The notes under the pieces were generated by a model that was not told the DNA's origin, ran no database searches, and saw only the letters and a program-made list of their open reading frames with translations. A DNA stretch of 64,000 bases from Azomonas tarimensis (GTDB taxonomy: Bacteria > Pseudomonadota > Gammaproteobacteria > Pseudomonadales > Pseudomonadaceae): positions 248,001 through 312,000 of the forward strand of contig NZ_JBHRXZ010000017.1 of the NCBI RefSeq assembly GCF_042648805.1. Direction: 5' to 3'. The position numbers were made by a program, and so were the translations under genes. Below are positions 1 through 9,878 of the stretch, in pieces (position 1 is the first letter of the stretch; every line of letters starts with the position of its first letter).

Positions 1-141
1 GTGAAGATTTCATTGGCATTGTTTTTGTTCGCTGTTTTGTGCCTGGGTTGCGCCGAGGCATCCCAGGGGGCGAGGGCCGACGACTGGCAACCGCAGTTGT
101 CGATATCAATGATCGCCAAAGGGTGGCGGCTCGGCTCGTAG
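1..141 (+). CDS. short exported-looking protein, possibly the 3' part of a longer gene
   Basis: An open frame runs from a GTG at the first base of the window to a TAG, giving 46 residues. It begins with a lysine, then a hydrophobic run of about 15 residues ending LCLGCAEA, which looks like a signal peptide with a possible AEA cleavage site. The lipobox is poor because the residue at -3 is Cys. The mature part would be only about 25 residues. The window edge hides any upstream sequence, so this may be the end of a longer frame, and no ribosome site can be checked. It lies 60 bp before the histidine kinase gene on the same strand. No family is recognised. Confidence 0.3.
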   Translation: MKISLALFLFAVLCLGCAEASQGARADDWQPQLSISMIAKGWRLGS

Positions 142-201
142 GCGGGGCGTTCTTCTCCGAATGAGTCATTCGGCTCGATTGCTGAACTGCAGGGCAGGGT
201 C

Positions 202-2229
202 ATGGCGAGGTGCCATGCTAGCATGCCCGCCATGCCCATCCATTTTCTCATTCTCGTGCTGCTGTTCGCTCTGCCGGCCTCCGTGCTGGGCGAGGTGTTG
301 CACCTGCGGGATGGCTCGCGCTCGTTCGACACCGGCGGTTATCTGGAGCGCCTCGATGACCCCCAAGGCACGCTCGATGCGAGTATGGCCGATGCATCCG
401 CTGGCTGGACGCCGTTGCCAGGCGGGCTGAATGCCGGTTTCACGCCTGCGATTCTGTGGCTGCGCCTGGACGTGGCGGCCCATGGGGCTCGGCGCGACTG
501 GATACTGCACCTGAGCAATGCCCTGCTCGACGACGTCAGGGTCTATGGGCGTAGCGCCGGTGGCGACTGGGCACTGCTGGGCCATAGCGGCGAGAACGTG
601 CCGCGCACGCAATGGCCGGTGGACTACCGCAGCCCGGTGTATCACCTCGACCTGGCTGATGGTGCGGAGCAACGGCTGTTGCTCCGCCTGCAGAGCAAGA
701 ATGCGCTGTCGGTCAGGGTGGCCGTCTGGGAGCCCCAGGCATTCAACGACCATTCTCGGCGCGAAGCACTGTTCTTCGGCCTCTATTTCGGCTTCTATCT
801 GCTGCTGATCTGCTCCTTCGCGGTGTTCTCGCGACTCACGTCGGCCCCGGACAGTGGCCTGTTCCTGGTCTACGTCGGCCTTTGCGTGCTCAACGAGGTG
901 CTGTCGCTCGGTCTGATCCAGCAGGTTACCGGGCTTGGCGTATGGTGGAGTGACAGGTTGCTGGGTATAGGTATAGCGGTCGCCGTGCCCGTTGCTGTGT
1001 CGTTCGCTTCCCGCCAGTTGGGCCTGCAACGGCTTTATCCACGCACCCTGCGCTGGCTGTGTGGTGCGCTCTGGCTGCTTGCCGGCATCGCCGGGCTGGT
1101 GGTGGGTCTGGGCCATTATGGCTGGGCGATGTGGCCGATTCAGTGGCTGGCCCTGCTGCTGATTCCCTGTTTCATCTCACTGGGTATCTTTCTCCTGCTG
1201 CGCGGGCACCCGCCGGCGCGTTTCTTCCTGCTGGCCTTCGGTGTGTTCTATGCGGGCATCATCGTGGGTTTCCTGCGTAATCTCGGTTACCTGCCGGTCA
1301 ATACCTGGACAGAAAACGCTTCGGCATTGGGCACCATGGTGCACATGGGCCTGGTCAGTCTGCGCATCGTTGCTCACCACGACCGGCTCCGGCGTGCCAG
1401 GGACCATGCCCAGGCGATGATCGCCACCGAGCTCGCGCAGCAGCACAGCCAGCGCCTCGAACAGCAGGTGATGCAGCGTACCGGTGAGCTGCGCGAAGAG
1501 ATTCGCCGCCGCGAGCATCTGGAACAGGAGCTGCGGGCCTCGCTGGAACTGGAGCGTCGCGTGCGCGAACAGCAGCGCGACTTCGTCGCCATGGTGTCGC
1601 ATGAATTCCGCACCCCGCTGGCGATCATCACCACCACGGCACAGCGTCTTGCCGGCAGCTTGACTGTGACCTCGGAGCGCAACCTCCAGCGGTGCCGGAA
1701 TATCCGCGAAGCGGCGGTGCGGCTGCTGGCGCTGGTGGACGAATATCTGACCGATGACCGTATGAGCGAGACGCAGATCGAGTTGCGCCTGGCGCCTTGC
1801 GACCTGCCGGCCCTGGTGGCTGACTTGCAAAGCGAGTTCGAGCCGGGCCGGATTCGGGTCGACTACCGTCTGGACTGCCGCGACCTGTTCTGCGATGGCG
1901 GTCTGCTGCGTATCGCCTTGCGCAACCTGCTGGCCAACGCTGATCGCCACGCGCCGCTGCACGAGGCGGTGCGCGTCGAGGTCGCGGCGGAGGATGGCCA
2001 TGTTTGTTTCCGCGTCCTAAACGGCGGCGGGGCCATCCCGGAGGGCGAAGGTGAACGCCTGTTCCAGAAGTATTATCGAGGGCAGAACGCCCAGCGCAGC
2101 CCGGGTGCGGGACTCGGGCTCTATCTGGTGCGGCGCATTGCCGAGCTGCAAGGTGGTGACGCGGATCTGACGGCTGTGGATGCCGACACGGTATGCTTCA
2201 GTCTGCGTCTGCCGCAGGTCCCGAGCTAG
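202..2229 (+). CDS. 7TMR-DISM sensor histidine kinase, membrane bound
   Basis: Inner-membrane sensor kinase of 675 residues expected to autophosphorylate on His and pass the phosphate to an unlinked regulator. In order: signal peptide (about 11-30), an extracytoplasmic beta-sandwich region of the 7TMR-DISMED2 type (31-185), seven membrane segments (about 188-390), a coiled coil (about 395-460), HisKA with H-box MVSHEFRTP (His about 467), then HATPase_c with N-box LRNLLANADRH (about 574) and G2 box GAGLGLYLV (about 635). The G1 box reads LNGGGAIP, so the usual Asp of DxGxG is Asn and the last Gly is Ala. There is no receiver domain and no response regulator beside it. RetS and LadS share this input architecture. 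Starts at 223 or 232 would put the signal peptide nearer the N terminus. Its position before the TPS locus suggests, but does not show, control of the adhesin. Confidence 0.88.
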   Translation: MARCHASMPAMPIHFLILVLLFALPASVLGEVLHLRDGSRSFDTGGYLERLDDPQGTLDASMADASAGWTPLPGGLNAGFTPAILWLRLDVAAHGARRDWILHLSNALLDDVRVYGRSAGGDWALLGHSGENVPRTQWPVDYRSPVYHLDLADGAEQRLLLRLQSKNALSVRVAVWEPQAFNDHSRREALFFGLYFGFYLLLICSFAVFSRLTSAPDSGLFLVYVGLCVLNEVLSLGLIQQVTGLGVWWSDRLLGIGIAVAVPVAVSFASRQLGLQRLYPRTLRWLCGALWLLAGIAGLVVGLGHYGWAMWPIQWLALLLIPCFISLGIFLLLRGHPPARFFLLAFGVFYAGIIVGFLRNLGYLPVNTWTENASALGTMVHMGLVSLRIVAHHDRLRRARDHAQAMIATELAQQHSQRLEQQVMQRTGELREEIRRREHLEQELRASLELERRVREQQRDFVAMVSHEFRTPLAIITTTAQRLAGSLTVTSERNLQRCRNIREAAVRLLALVDEYLTDDRMSETQIELRLAPCDLPALVADLQSEFEPGRIRVDYRLDCRDLFCDGGLLRIALRNLLANADRHAPLHEAVRVEVAAEDGHVCFRVLNGGGAIPEGEGERLFQKYYRGQNAQRSPGAGLGLYLVRRIAELQGGDADLTAVDADTVCFSLRLPQVPS

Positions 2230-2544
2230 GGTCTGTTGCCGTTTCATCGCGAGCGGCATTGCCTGGAGGCTTTTTGGGAACGGGCCAAGGCCGCAATACC
2301 TTGCAGTGCCAGGGTTCGCAAGCATGGCTCGCTCCTTGCGAGCCTATGCGCCATCGAGCGCTCAACGATACGGGTTATATTGTAGATCAATAAGTTATGT
2401 CGAATCTCAACAGGCCCTGGTCGTTATAGTTGATTTTTTTACTGAGTTTTAGCTCAGTTTTTCTCAGTTATAAGAAAAATGCCTCCAGTAGATTGATGGC
2501 GACAAGCCATTACACCCGCGTCGGTGCCATCGCTGGAGTTTTCA
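2230..2544 (+). other. AT-rich intergenic region upstream of tpsA
   Basis: About 315 bases without a convincing gene. The second half is much richer in A/T than its surroundings. At 2441-2458 an ACTGAG/CTCAGT inverted repeat with a TTTTAG loop is followed by T5; this could be a weak terminator for the kinase gene or an operator for tpsA. A TATAAG at 2469-2474 could be a -10 element but has no good -35. The tpsA ribosome site GGAG lies at 2535-2538. No FleQ- or RpoN-type site was recognised. Confidence 0.4.
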
Positions 2545-5500
2545 ATGATCAAGCCCTCCCTGAACCATGCCTATCGCCTTGTCTGGAACGACAGCCAGGG
2601 TGGATTCGTGCCCGTCGCCGAAAATGCGCGCAGCCACCGCAAGAGCAACGCGGCGAGCACCGTGCTGTTGTGTTCGGCGCTGCTCTCGGCGCCCGCGCTG
2701 GCTGCCGACCTGCCGACCGGTGGTGTGGTGGTCGGTGGTGCCGGCAGCATCGGCCAGAATGGCAATGCCATGACCATCCAGCAGGACTCGTCGAAGCTGG
2801 CGATCGACTGGAACAGCTTCAACATCGGCAAGGACCATAGCGTCACCTTCAACCAGCCGGGGCGCGATGCGGTGGCGCTGAACCGTGTGCTCGGCTCGGA
2901 CGTATCCGTAATCCAGGGTGCGATCAACGCCAATGGCCAGGTGTTCCTGGTCAATCCCAACGGCGTACTGTTCACGCCGGATGCTCAGGTCAACGTCGGT
3001 GGGATCGTCGCCAGCACCCTGGACATCAGTACCAGTGACTTCATGGCGGGCAACTACCGTTTCGCCGGCGACAGCAGCAATGCCATCGTCAACCAGGGCA
3101 GTATCACCACTGCACCGGGCGGCAGCATCGCGCTGATCGCGGCGAAGATCAGCAACACCGGCAGCCTGACCGCCACGGGCGGCAACGTGCTGCTGGGCGC
3201 CGGCAGCAAGGTGACGCTGGACCTGGGTGGGCCGGTCAAGCTGGAAGTGGAACAGGCCGCCATCGACGCGCTGATCGAACAGGGTGGCGCGATCAGGGCT
3301 GACGGCGGCAGCGTCTACCTGACGGCAAAAGCGGCTGGCGAGCTGGCCAGCACGGTCATCAACCATACCGGCATCACCGAGGCGCGGACCCTGGCCACCG
3401 GCGAGAAGGGCGAGATCGTGCTGCTCGGCGACATGCACAACGACCGTATCCTGGTGGCTGGCACCCTGGACGCCAGCGCGCCCCACGGCGGCGATGGCGG
3501 CTTCGTCGAGACCTCGGCGGCCAGCGTGCGTATCGAGGATGGCGTCAAGGTCACCACCAAGGCCGCCAGCGGCCAGACCGGCAAATGGCTGATCGACCCC
3601 AGCGACTTCACCGTCGGCGCCGGCAGCGCCAGCCAGACCGATAGCGGTATCGGTGCCGAAACCCTGTCGACCAGCCTGGAAAACACCGACGTCGAACTGC
3701 AGACCGTCGCCACGGGCAGCGAGGCGGGCGATATCCACGTCGATGCGGCGGTGGAATGGGCTGCCGACACCACGCTGACGCTCTCCGCCCATGGTGATAT
3801 CAATATCAACGCGGCCATCACCGCCACTGGCGAGAGCGCCGGGCTGGTGCTCAATCATGGTGGCTACAAGCAGAATGGCAGCGCGGCGAGTGGCAGCGAC
3901 TACCATGTCAAGGCGCCGGTGACCCTCAGTGGCGGGAATGCCAGCTTGAATATCAATGGATCAAACTACAGGTTGATCCATTCTATCGAGCAGTTGGATG
4001 CAATAGACGACCGCATTCCCGGCAACCCCATGCTTCCACCGCTGCAAGGCTACTATGCCCTGGCCCAGGATCTGGATGCCGCTGGCACCACTTACACCGG
4101 TTCATTGGTACAGCAAGTCAATGGCACCTTTGCCGGTTTGGGGCATGTGATACGTAATCTGGATATCGATGCGGCCCAGAATGTGGTAGGGGTTTTCGGG
4201 TCATTGCAAGAGGGCGGCGTGATCCGTGACATCGGCATACAGAACTCCAATGTCCGGACCCTCTACGCCTCTGTGGGGGGGCTGGTGGGAAGAAACAGTG
4301 GACGGATCAGCAACGCTTATTTCATTGGCGCAGTCAGCGGTAATAGTGGCGTCGGCGGTTTAGTTGGCTCCAATGAGGCTACGGGCGTTATACACGACAG
4401 TTTCTCGGCCGGTACTGTGATGGGAAGCGGAGTTAATACGGGAGGACTGGTCGGTTTGCACATGGGAAATATAAGCCGGTCGTATTCCGGCGCCAATGTG
4501 GTATCCACAAGCAACTATGTTGGTGGTCTCGTTGGCAGGTCCCAAAGCAATGACTCCGCAATGTTCGGAGAGCCCTATATCAGTACGCTGGACTCGGTCT
4601 ACGCGACTGGAAATGTCACAGGTGTCCAAAGCGTGGGCGGCCTTGTTGGTGGGACGGCTTCGAGTACTATCCTAGAGTTTGCACACGCAACTGGAAATGT
4701 ATCCGGTGTGTCACGGGTCGGAGGGCTGATAGGTGACAGTTACGGCATTCACCTTTCACACTCCTATGCAACGGGTAATGTTTCTGGCACCGGTGAGCAG
4801 ATCGGTGGTTTGGTGGGCAATAACGGTCTGACCACTATCGAAAGCAGTTATGCGACAGGAAATGTGACAAGTGAGGCAGGCAGTAAATTAGGGGGGCTTG
4901 TCGGTTCGAGCGCTGGCAACATCAAGCAGTCCTACGCTACCGGAGCGGTATCCTCGACGGGTGAGGAAGTGGGAGGCCTGGTTGGCTACCAATCGGGAGG
5001 AGAGATCAGTCATGCCTATAGCACGGGTGATGTCACGGGCGGGAATCGTACAGGGGGGCTGATCGGACAATTTGTCTTGTCGGGTGTGCTCCGCAATGTC
5101 TACGCCAGCGGTGCCGTCTCAGGTACGGGCACCAATACAGGCGCAATATTCGGTTATAAGCCGGGGACGGTAATCCTGGAGTACGCCCACTGGGACAGCG
5201 ATAGTAGCGGGCAAACCGCAGCCGGGCCTTACGGCTCCTTTTCCAACGTCACTGCGGTAGATGCCGACAACCGCTACTCGCCCGCTGCCTACACTGAGTT
5301 TGGCGCCTGGGAACAGGTCAACGGCTCGGATACCTGGATCGCCAAGGACGCCGCCGGTAACGCCCAATGGATCATGATCGCGGGCCAGACCCGGCCCTTC
5401 CTGTTCAGCGAATACTCCACCGAGATCGGCAACATCCACCAGTTGCAGCTGATGGCCTACGACCTGGCGGCTGATTACCGGCTGGTACGGGATATCGATG

Positions 5501-8500
5501 CCAGTGCCACCGCCAGCGGGGGTGGCAGTAGCATGTGGAGCACGGCGGGGTTCTCCCCCGTAGGCACCGAGGCTTCCCCCTTTAGCGGCAACCTGGATGG
5601 CCACAACCACGTCATCAGCGATCTCTACATCCATCGCCCGGACACTAATTTTCTTGGACTATTTGGCTACACCGAGAATGGCAATATCCATAACATCGGA
5701 CTGTTTGATGTAGACATTACCGGGCTCAACTTTTCCGGTGCGCTCGCGGGTTATGGTGCCGGCGGCAGCATCAGCCACGCTTTCGCCACCGGTAATGTCA
5801 GCGTTCATAATAGCTATGCTGGCGGCCTGGTAGGCCAAAGCCAGTTAGACAGTCTCAGCAATGCCTATGCATCTGTCGATGTTCAGGGCGACAACAATAT
5901 TGGCGGCCTGGTAGGGCTCAGTTTATTCACTGAAATCAGTAATGCTTATGCCGCTGGCAGTGTTAAGGGCCTGGGCAATGGTCTTTACATCGGTGGCTTG
6001 GTGGGGTTTAACTTCGGTGACATCAGCAATGCTTACGCCACTGGCCATGTAACAGGTAGTACCAGCGTCGGTGGCCTGGTGGGTGAAAGCCACGGCGCCA
6101 TCACCGACAGCTACTGGAACACTGAAACCAGCCACCAGAGCACCAGTGATGGTGGCCAGGGCAAAACCACTGCTGAACTGCAAACGGCTGCAACCTTCGC
6201 CACTTGGGACATTTCCGATAAAGGTGGTGAAAGCACCATCTGGCGCATTTATGAAGGCAACACCTCCCCCCTGCTGCGCAGCTTCCTCAAGCCGGTCAGC
6301 ATCAGCCTGGCGAACAAGACTTATGACGGCCAGACCAGTGGCGGCAACGACTACCTGCTGTCAGACCCCACGGCCAGCCTCCAGGGTAGCCTGAGCTACA
6401 GCACCACGTCCAAGAACGCCGGCACCTACAGCACCGCTGATGGCACCCTGACCGTGAGTCAGGACCTGTACTCGCACCAGCAGGGCTACGACATCATCGA
6501 CAAGGCCGATAGCCTGACCATCAACAGGAAGGTCCTGGGCGTCAGCGTCATCGCCGAGAACAAGACCTACGACGGCACCGTCGCCGCCACGGTAAACGGT
6601 GCGCTGAACAGCGGTGACGTGATCGACGGTGACGACGTTTCCTTCAGTGGCCAGGTCGCCGGCACCTTCGCTGACAAGAATGCCGGTATCGGCAAGGTCG
6701 TCAACGTATCGCTGACAGACATCACTCTGTCTGGCACCGACGCTGGCAACTACCAACTGGCGGGCAGCGACGGTGCTCCGCTGACCACCACGGCAACGAT
6801 CAATCAAGCCATCATCAGCGCCGTTTCCGGCATCACTGCCCAGAGCAAAACCTACGACGGCAGCAACCTCGCCACACTCGATAGCAGCGGTGCGGCCTTC
6901 GCCGGCATCATTGCCGGCGATACGCTGGCCGTGGCCTCGGCCAGCGGCGCATTCGCCGATAAGAATGCTGGAACAGGCAAAACGGTGAACATCACCGGCA
7001 TTACCTTGACCGGCAGCGACGCTGGCAACTACCAACTTGCGGATAACACCGCCACCACGACCGCCGATATCCATACCAAGGGGCTGGAAGTCGCTGGTTC
7101 CAGCGCCGTAGACCGGACCTACGATGGCACGACCGCAGCGCAGATCAACGCCGGCAGCCTCAACGGAGTCATCAATACCGATGACGTGACTGTCAGCGGC
7201 ACCGGCACCTTCGACGACAAGAACGCAGGGGTAGGCAAGAAGGTCTACGTCACTTACCTGCTTTCAGGCGACGACAGCGGCAACTACCACGTCGTTGGTG
7301 AAACCCTGGGCGCAGACATCTATCAAAAGAGCCTGCAGATCAACGGCTCCAGTGCTGCGACCAGAACCTATGACGGCTCTACCGCCGCCCAGGTCAACGT
7401 CGGTACGCTTGCGGGCGTCGTCGACGGCGACAGCGTCAGCGTAGCCGGCAGCGGTGAATTCGCGGACAAGAACGCGGGCATCGGCAAGCAGGTCACAGTC
7501 ACCTACCAGCTTTCGGGCACCGACAGTGGCAACTNNNNNNNNNNATCGTCAGTTCCAGCGTCGCCAACAAGACCTATGACGGCGGCACCGATGCGCAGGT
7601 CAGCGCCGGTACGCTCGCGGGTGTCGTCGACGGCGACAGCGTCAGCGTAGCCGGCAGTGGTGAATTCGCGGACAAGAACGCGGGCATCGGCAAGCAGGTC
7701 ACAGTCACCTACCAGCTTTCGGGCACCGACAGTGGCAACTACATCGTCGCTGGCGAGACCCTGAGCGCCGATATCCTGGCCAAGGTTCTGCAGGTCGTCG
7801 GTTCCAGTGTCGCCAACAAGACCTATGACGGCAGCACGGCCGCCACGGTCAATGCAGGGACCCTGTCCGGGCTGGTCGCGGGTGAAACGCTTGGCCTGGA
7901 CGCCACGGGCGTCTTCGACAGCCCCAATGCCGGCGCTTACACGGTGACCGTCCAGTACACCTTGAGCGATGGCGGCGGCCTGGCCAGCAACTACATATTG
8001 GCTGATACCGTTCACCAGGCGACCATCGATCCACGCGCCATTACGGTCACCGCCGGCAGCCTGAGCAAGACCTACGGCGATGCCGACCCGACCCTGGGCT
8101 GGAGCGTCACCGCCGGCAACCTGGTGGGCCAGGACACCCTGATCGGCACGCTGAGCCGCGCCAGCGGGGAGAACGTCGGTAGCTATGTGATCGATGCCAG
8201 CGGCCTGTCCAATGGCAACTACCTGGTCACCGCCCACAACGGCACGCTGACCATCGATCCACGCGCCATTACGGTTACCGCCGGCAGCCTGAGCAAGACC
8301 TACGGCGACGCCGACCCGACGCTGGGCTGGAGCGTCACCGCCGGCAACCTGGTGGGCGACGACACCCTGATCGGCACGCTGAGCCGCGCCGGCGGGGAGA
8401 ACGTCGGCAGCTATGTGATCGATGCCAGCGGCCTGTCCAATGGCAACTACCTGGTCACCGCCCACAACGGCACGCTGACCATCGACCCCCGTACCATCAC

Positions 8501-9878
8501 GGTCACTGCCGGCAGCCTGAGCAAGACCTATGGCGACGCCGACCCGACCCTGGGCTGGAGCGTCACCGCCGGCAACCTGGTGGGCCAGGACACCCTGATC
8601 GGCACGCTGACCCGCGCCAGCGGGGAGAACGTCGGTAGCTATGTGATCGATGCCAGCGGCCTGTCCAATGGCAACTACCTGGTCACCGCCCACAACGGCA
8701 CGCTGACCATCGATCCGCGCGCCATCACGGTTACCGCCGGCAGCCTGAGCAAGACCTACGGCGATGCCGACCCGACCCTGGGCTGGAGCGTCACCGCCGG
8801 CAACCTGGTGGGCGACGACACCCTGATCGGCACGCTGAGCCGCGCCAGCGGGGAGAACGTCGGTAGCTATGTGATCGATGCCAGCGGCCTGTCCAATGGC
8901 AACTACCTGGTCACCGCCCACAACGGCACGCTGACCATCGATCCACGCGCCATTACGGTTACCGCCGGCAGCCTGAGCAAGACCTACGGCGACGCCGACC
9001 CGACGCTGGGCTGGAGCGTCACCGCCGGCAACCTGGTGGGCCAGGATACCCTGAACGGCACGCTGACCCGCGCCAGCGGGGAGAACGTCGGTAGCTATGT
9101 GATCGATGCCAGCGGCCTGGCCAATGGCAACTACCTGGTCACCGCCCACAACGGCACGCTGACCATCGACCCGCGTGCCATCACGGTCACCGCCGGCAGC
9201 CTGAGCAAGACCTATGGCGACGCCGACCCAACCCTGGGCTGGAGCGTCACCGCTGGCAACCTGGTGGGCGACGACACCCTGAACGGCACGCTGACCCGCG
9301 CCGGCGGGGAGAACGTCGGCAGCTATGTGATCGATGCCAGTGGCCTGGCCAATGGCAACTACCTGGTCACCGCCCACAACGGCACGCTGACCATCGACCC
9401 GCGTGCCATCACGGTCACTGCCGACAGCCTGAGCAAAATCTATGGCAGCAGCGACCCGGCACTGACCTGGCAAGTCACTCAGGGCAATCTGATCGGCAAT
9501 GACGTCCTGAACGGTGCGCTGGTGCGCGAAAGCGGAGAGGGCGCCGGTAGGTACGTGATCGATGCCAGTGCCCTGTCCAATGGCAACTACCTGATCACTG
9601 CGGTCGACGGCGTACTGATCATCCAGGATAGTCGCCAAACCGATGGCGCCATCGCGGCCGCGCAGGCCCTGCCCGCAGTGCCGCCTGTCAGGCCACGGAG
9701 CGTCGAGCCCGGCGTCGGGCCAGGAGGGCTCGAGTTCGTTGCGCTCGCACCGGAAGCGCTGTCCGTGGACGGTGTGCTGCCGCAGGCGGATAGCGGTACG
9801 GCTGGCTTCGCGCGGGTGCTGGTGGTCGAGGGCGGTATCCATCTGCCGTCGCAGACCGACCTCCAGGAGGGCATCTGA
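2545..9878 (+). CDS. TpsA-type two-partner secretion exoprotein (giant repetitive adhesin), split by an assembly gap
   Basis: Large secreted filamentous-haemagglutinin-like protein, exported by Sec and then by the TpsB encoded next. I chose ATG 2545 because GGAG sits 6 bases upstream and the N terminus then matches the extended signal peptide region of TPS exoproteins (HAYRLVWNDSQGGFVPVAE), with cleavage after APALA near residue 53. The TPS domain follows (54 to about 320) with the NPNGVLF motif. Next come two blocks of GLUG repeats, YDG repeats and seven MBG-like repeats, then a short tail rich in Pro, Gly and Ala without cysteines. The frame before the 10-N gap (codons from 2545) and after it (codons from 7545) differ, but both are open; restoring 53 bases joins them into 2458 residues. 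The architecture resembles CdrA of P. aeruginosa, a matrix adhesin, but I saw no cysteine hook or TAAG site, so orthology is not claimed. Confidence 0.9.
4270..6110 (+). repeat. two blocks of GLUG repeats within TpsA
   Basis: The core GGLVG or GGLIG occurs ten times between about 4278 and 5070 and four more times, plus a GALAG variant, between about 5740 and 6090. It is commonly followed by a polar segment and a [SN]xYATGxV element, as in the GLUG motif found in bacterial surface proteins. Unit length varies. The blocks are separated by a non-repeated segment of about 580 bp. Codon choice in the first block (ATA, GGA, AGA) looks less GC-biased than in the TPS domain and the C-terminal repeats. 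Confidence 0.8.
6315..8039 (+). repeat. YDG-type tandem repeats within TpsA
   Basis: Seven units are marked by [KR]TYDG starting at 6315, 6562, 6846, 7114, 7363, 7569 and 7818. The common unit reads TYDG, then a GDxVxVxGxGxFxDKNAG core, then a GxDSGNY ending. Spacing between complete neighbouring later units is exactly 249 bp (7114 to 7363, 7569 to 7818). Units five and six are almost identical over about 115 bp, differing at one base where compared, and the assembly gap lies between them. Confidence 0.85.
7535..7544. other. assembly gap of ten Ns inside the tpsA repeats
   Basis: Ten Ns interrupt the fifth YDG unit after a GGCAACT. The flanking marker codons at 7363 and 7569 are 206 bases apart instead of 249, so 43 bases more than the ten Ns are missing: 53 in all, or 53 plus a multiple of 249. 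The frame independently requires a length of 2 modulo 3, which 53 satisfies and 10 does not. The gap therefore looks like a repeat-induced assembly break rather than a mutation. Confidence 0.95.
8040..9635 (+). repeat. seven 228-bp MBG-like repeats within TpsA
   Basis: Units of 76 residues start at 8040, 8268, 8496, 8724, 8952, 9180 and 9408. Each begins ITVTAGSLSKTYGDADPTLG or a close variant and ends near TLTIDPRA. The first six are nearly identical; the seventh is diverged (ITVTADSLSKIYGSSDP). The residue before DTL alternates Q, D, Q, D, Q, D in units one to six, which points to amplification as a 456-bp dimer. The family resembles MBG domains of bacterial surface adhesins. Confidence 0.9.

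Noticed and set aside
2441..2458. Strong terminator after the histidine kinase gene
   Set aside because: The ACTGAG/CTCAGT stem is only six base pairs and over 200 bases from the stop codon; kept only as a note on the intergenic region.
8040..9635. Regular direct repeats that could suggest a CRISPR array or satellite
   Set aside because: Units are 228 bp, in frame, without short spacers, and encode a recognised surface-domain repeat.
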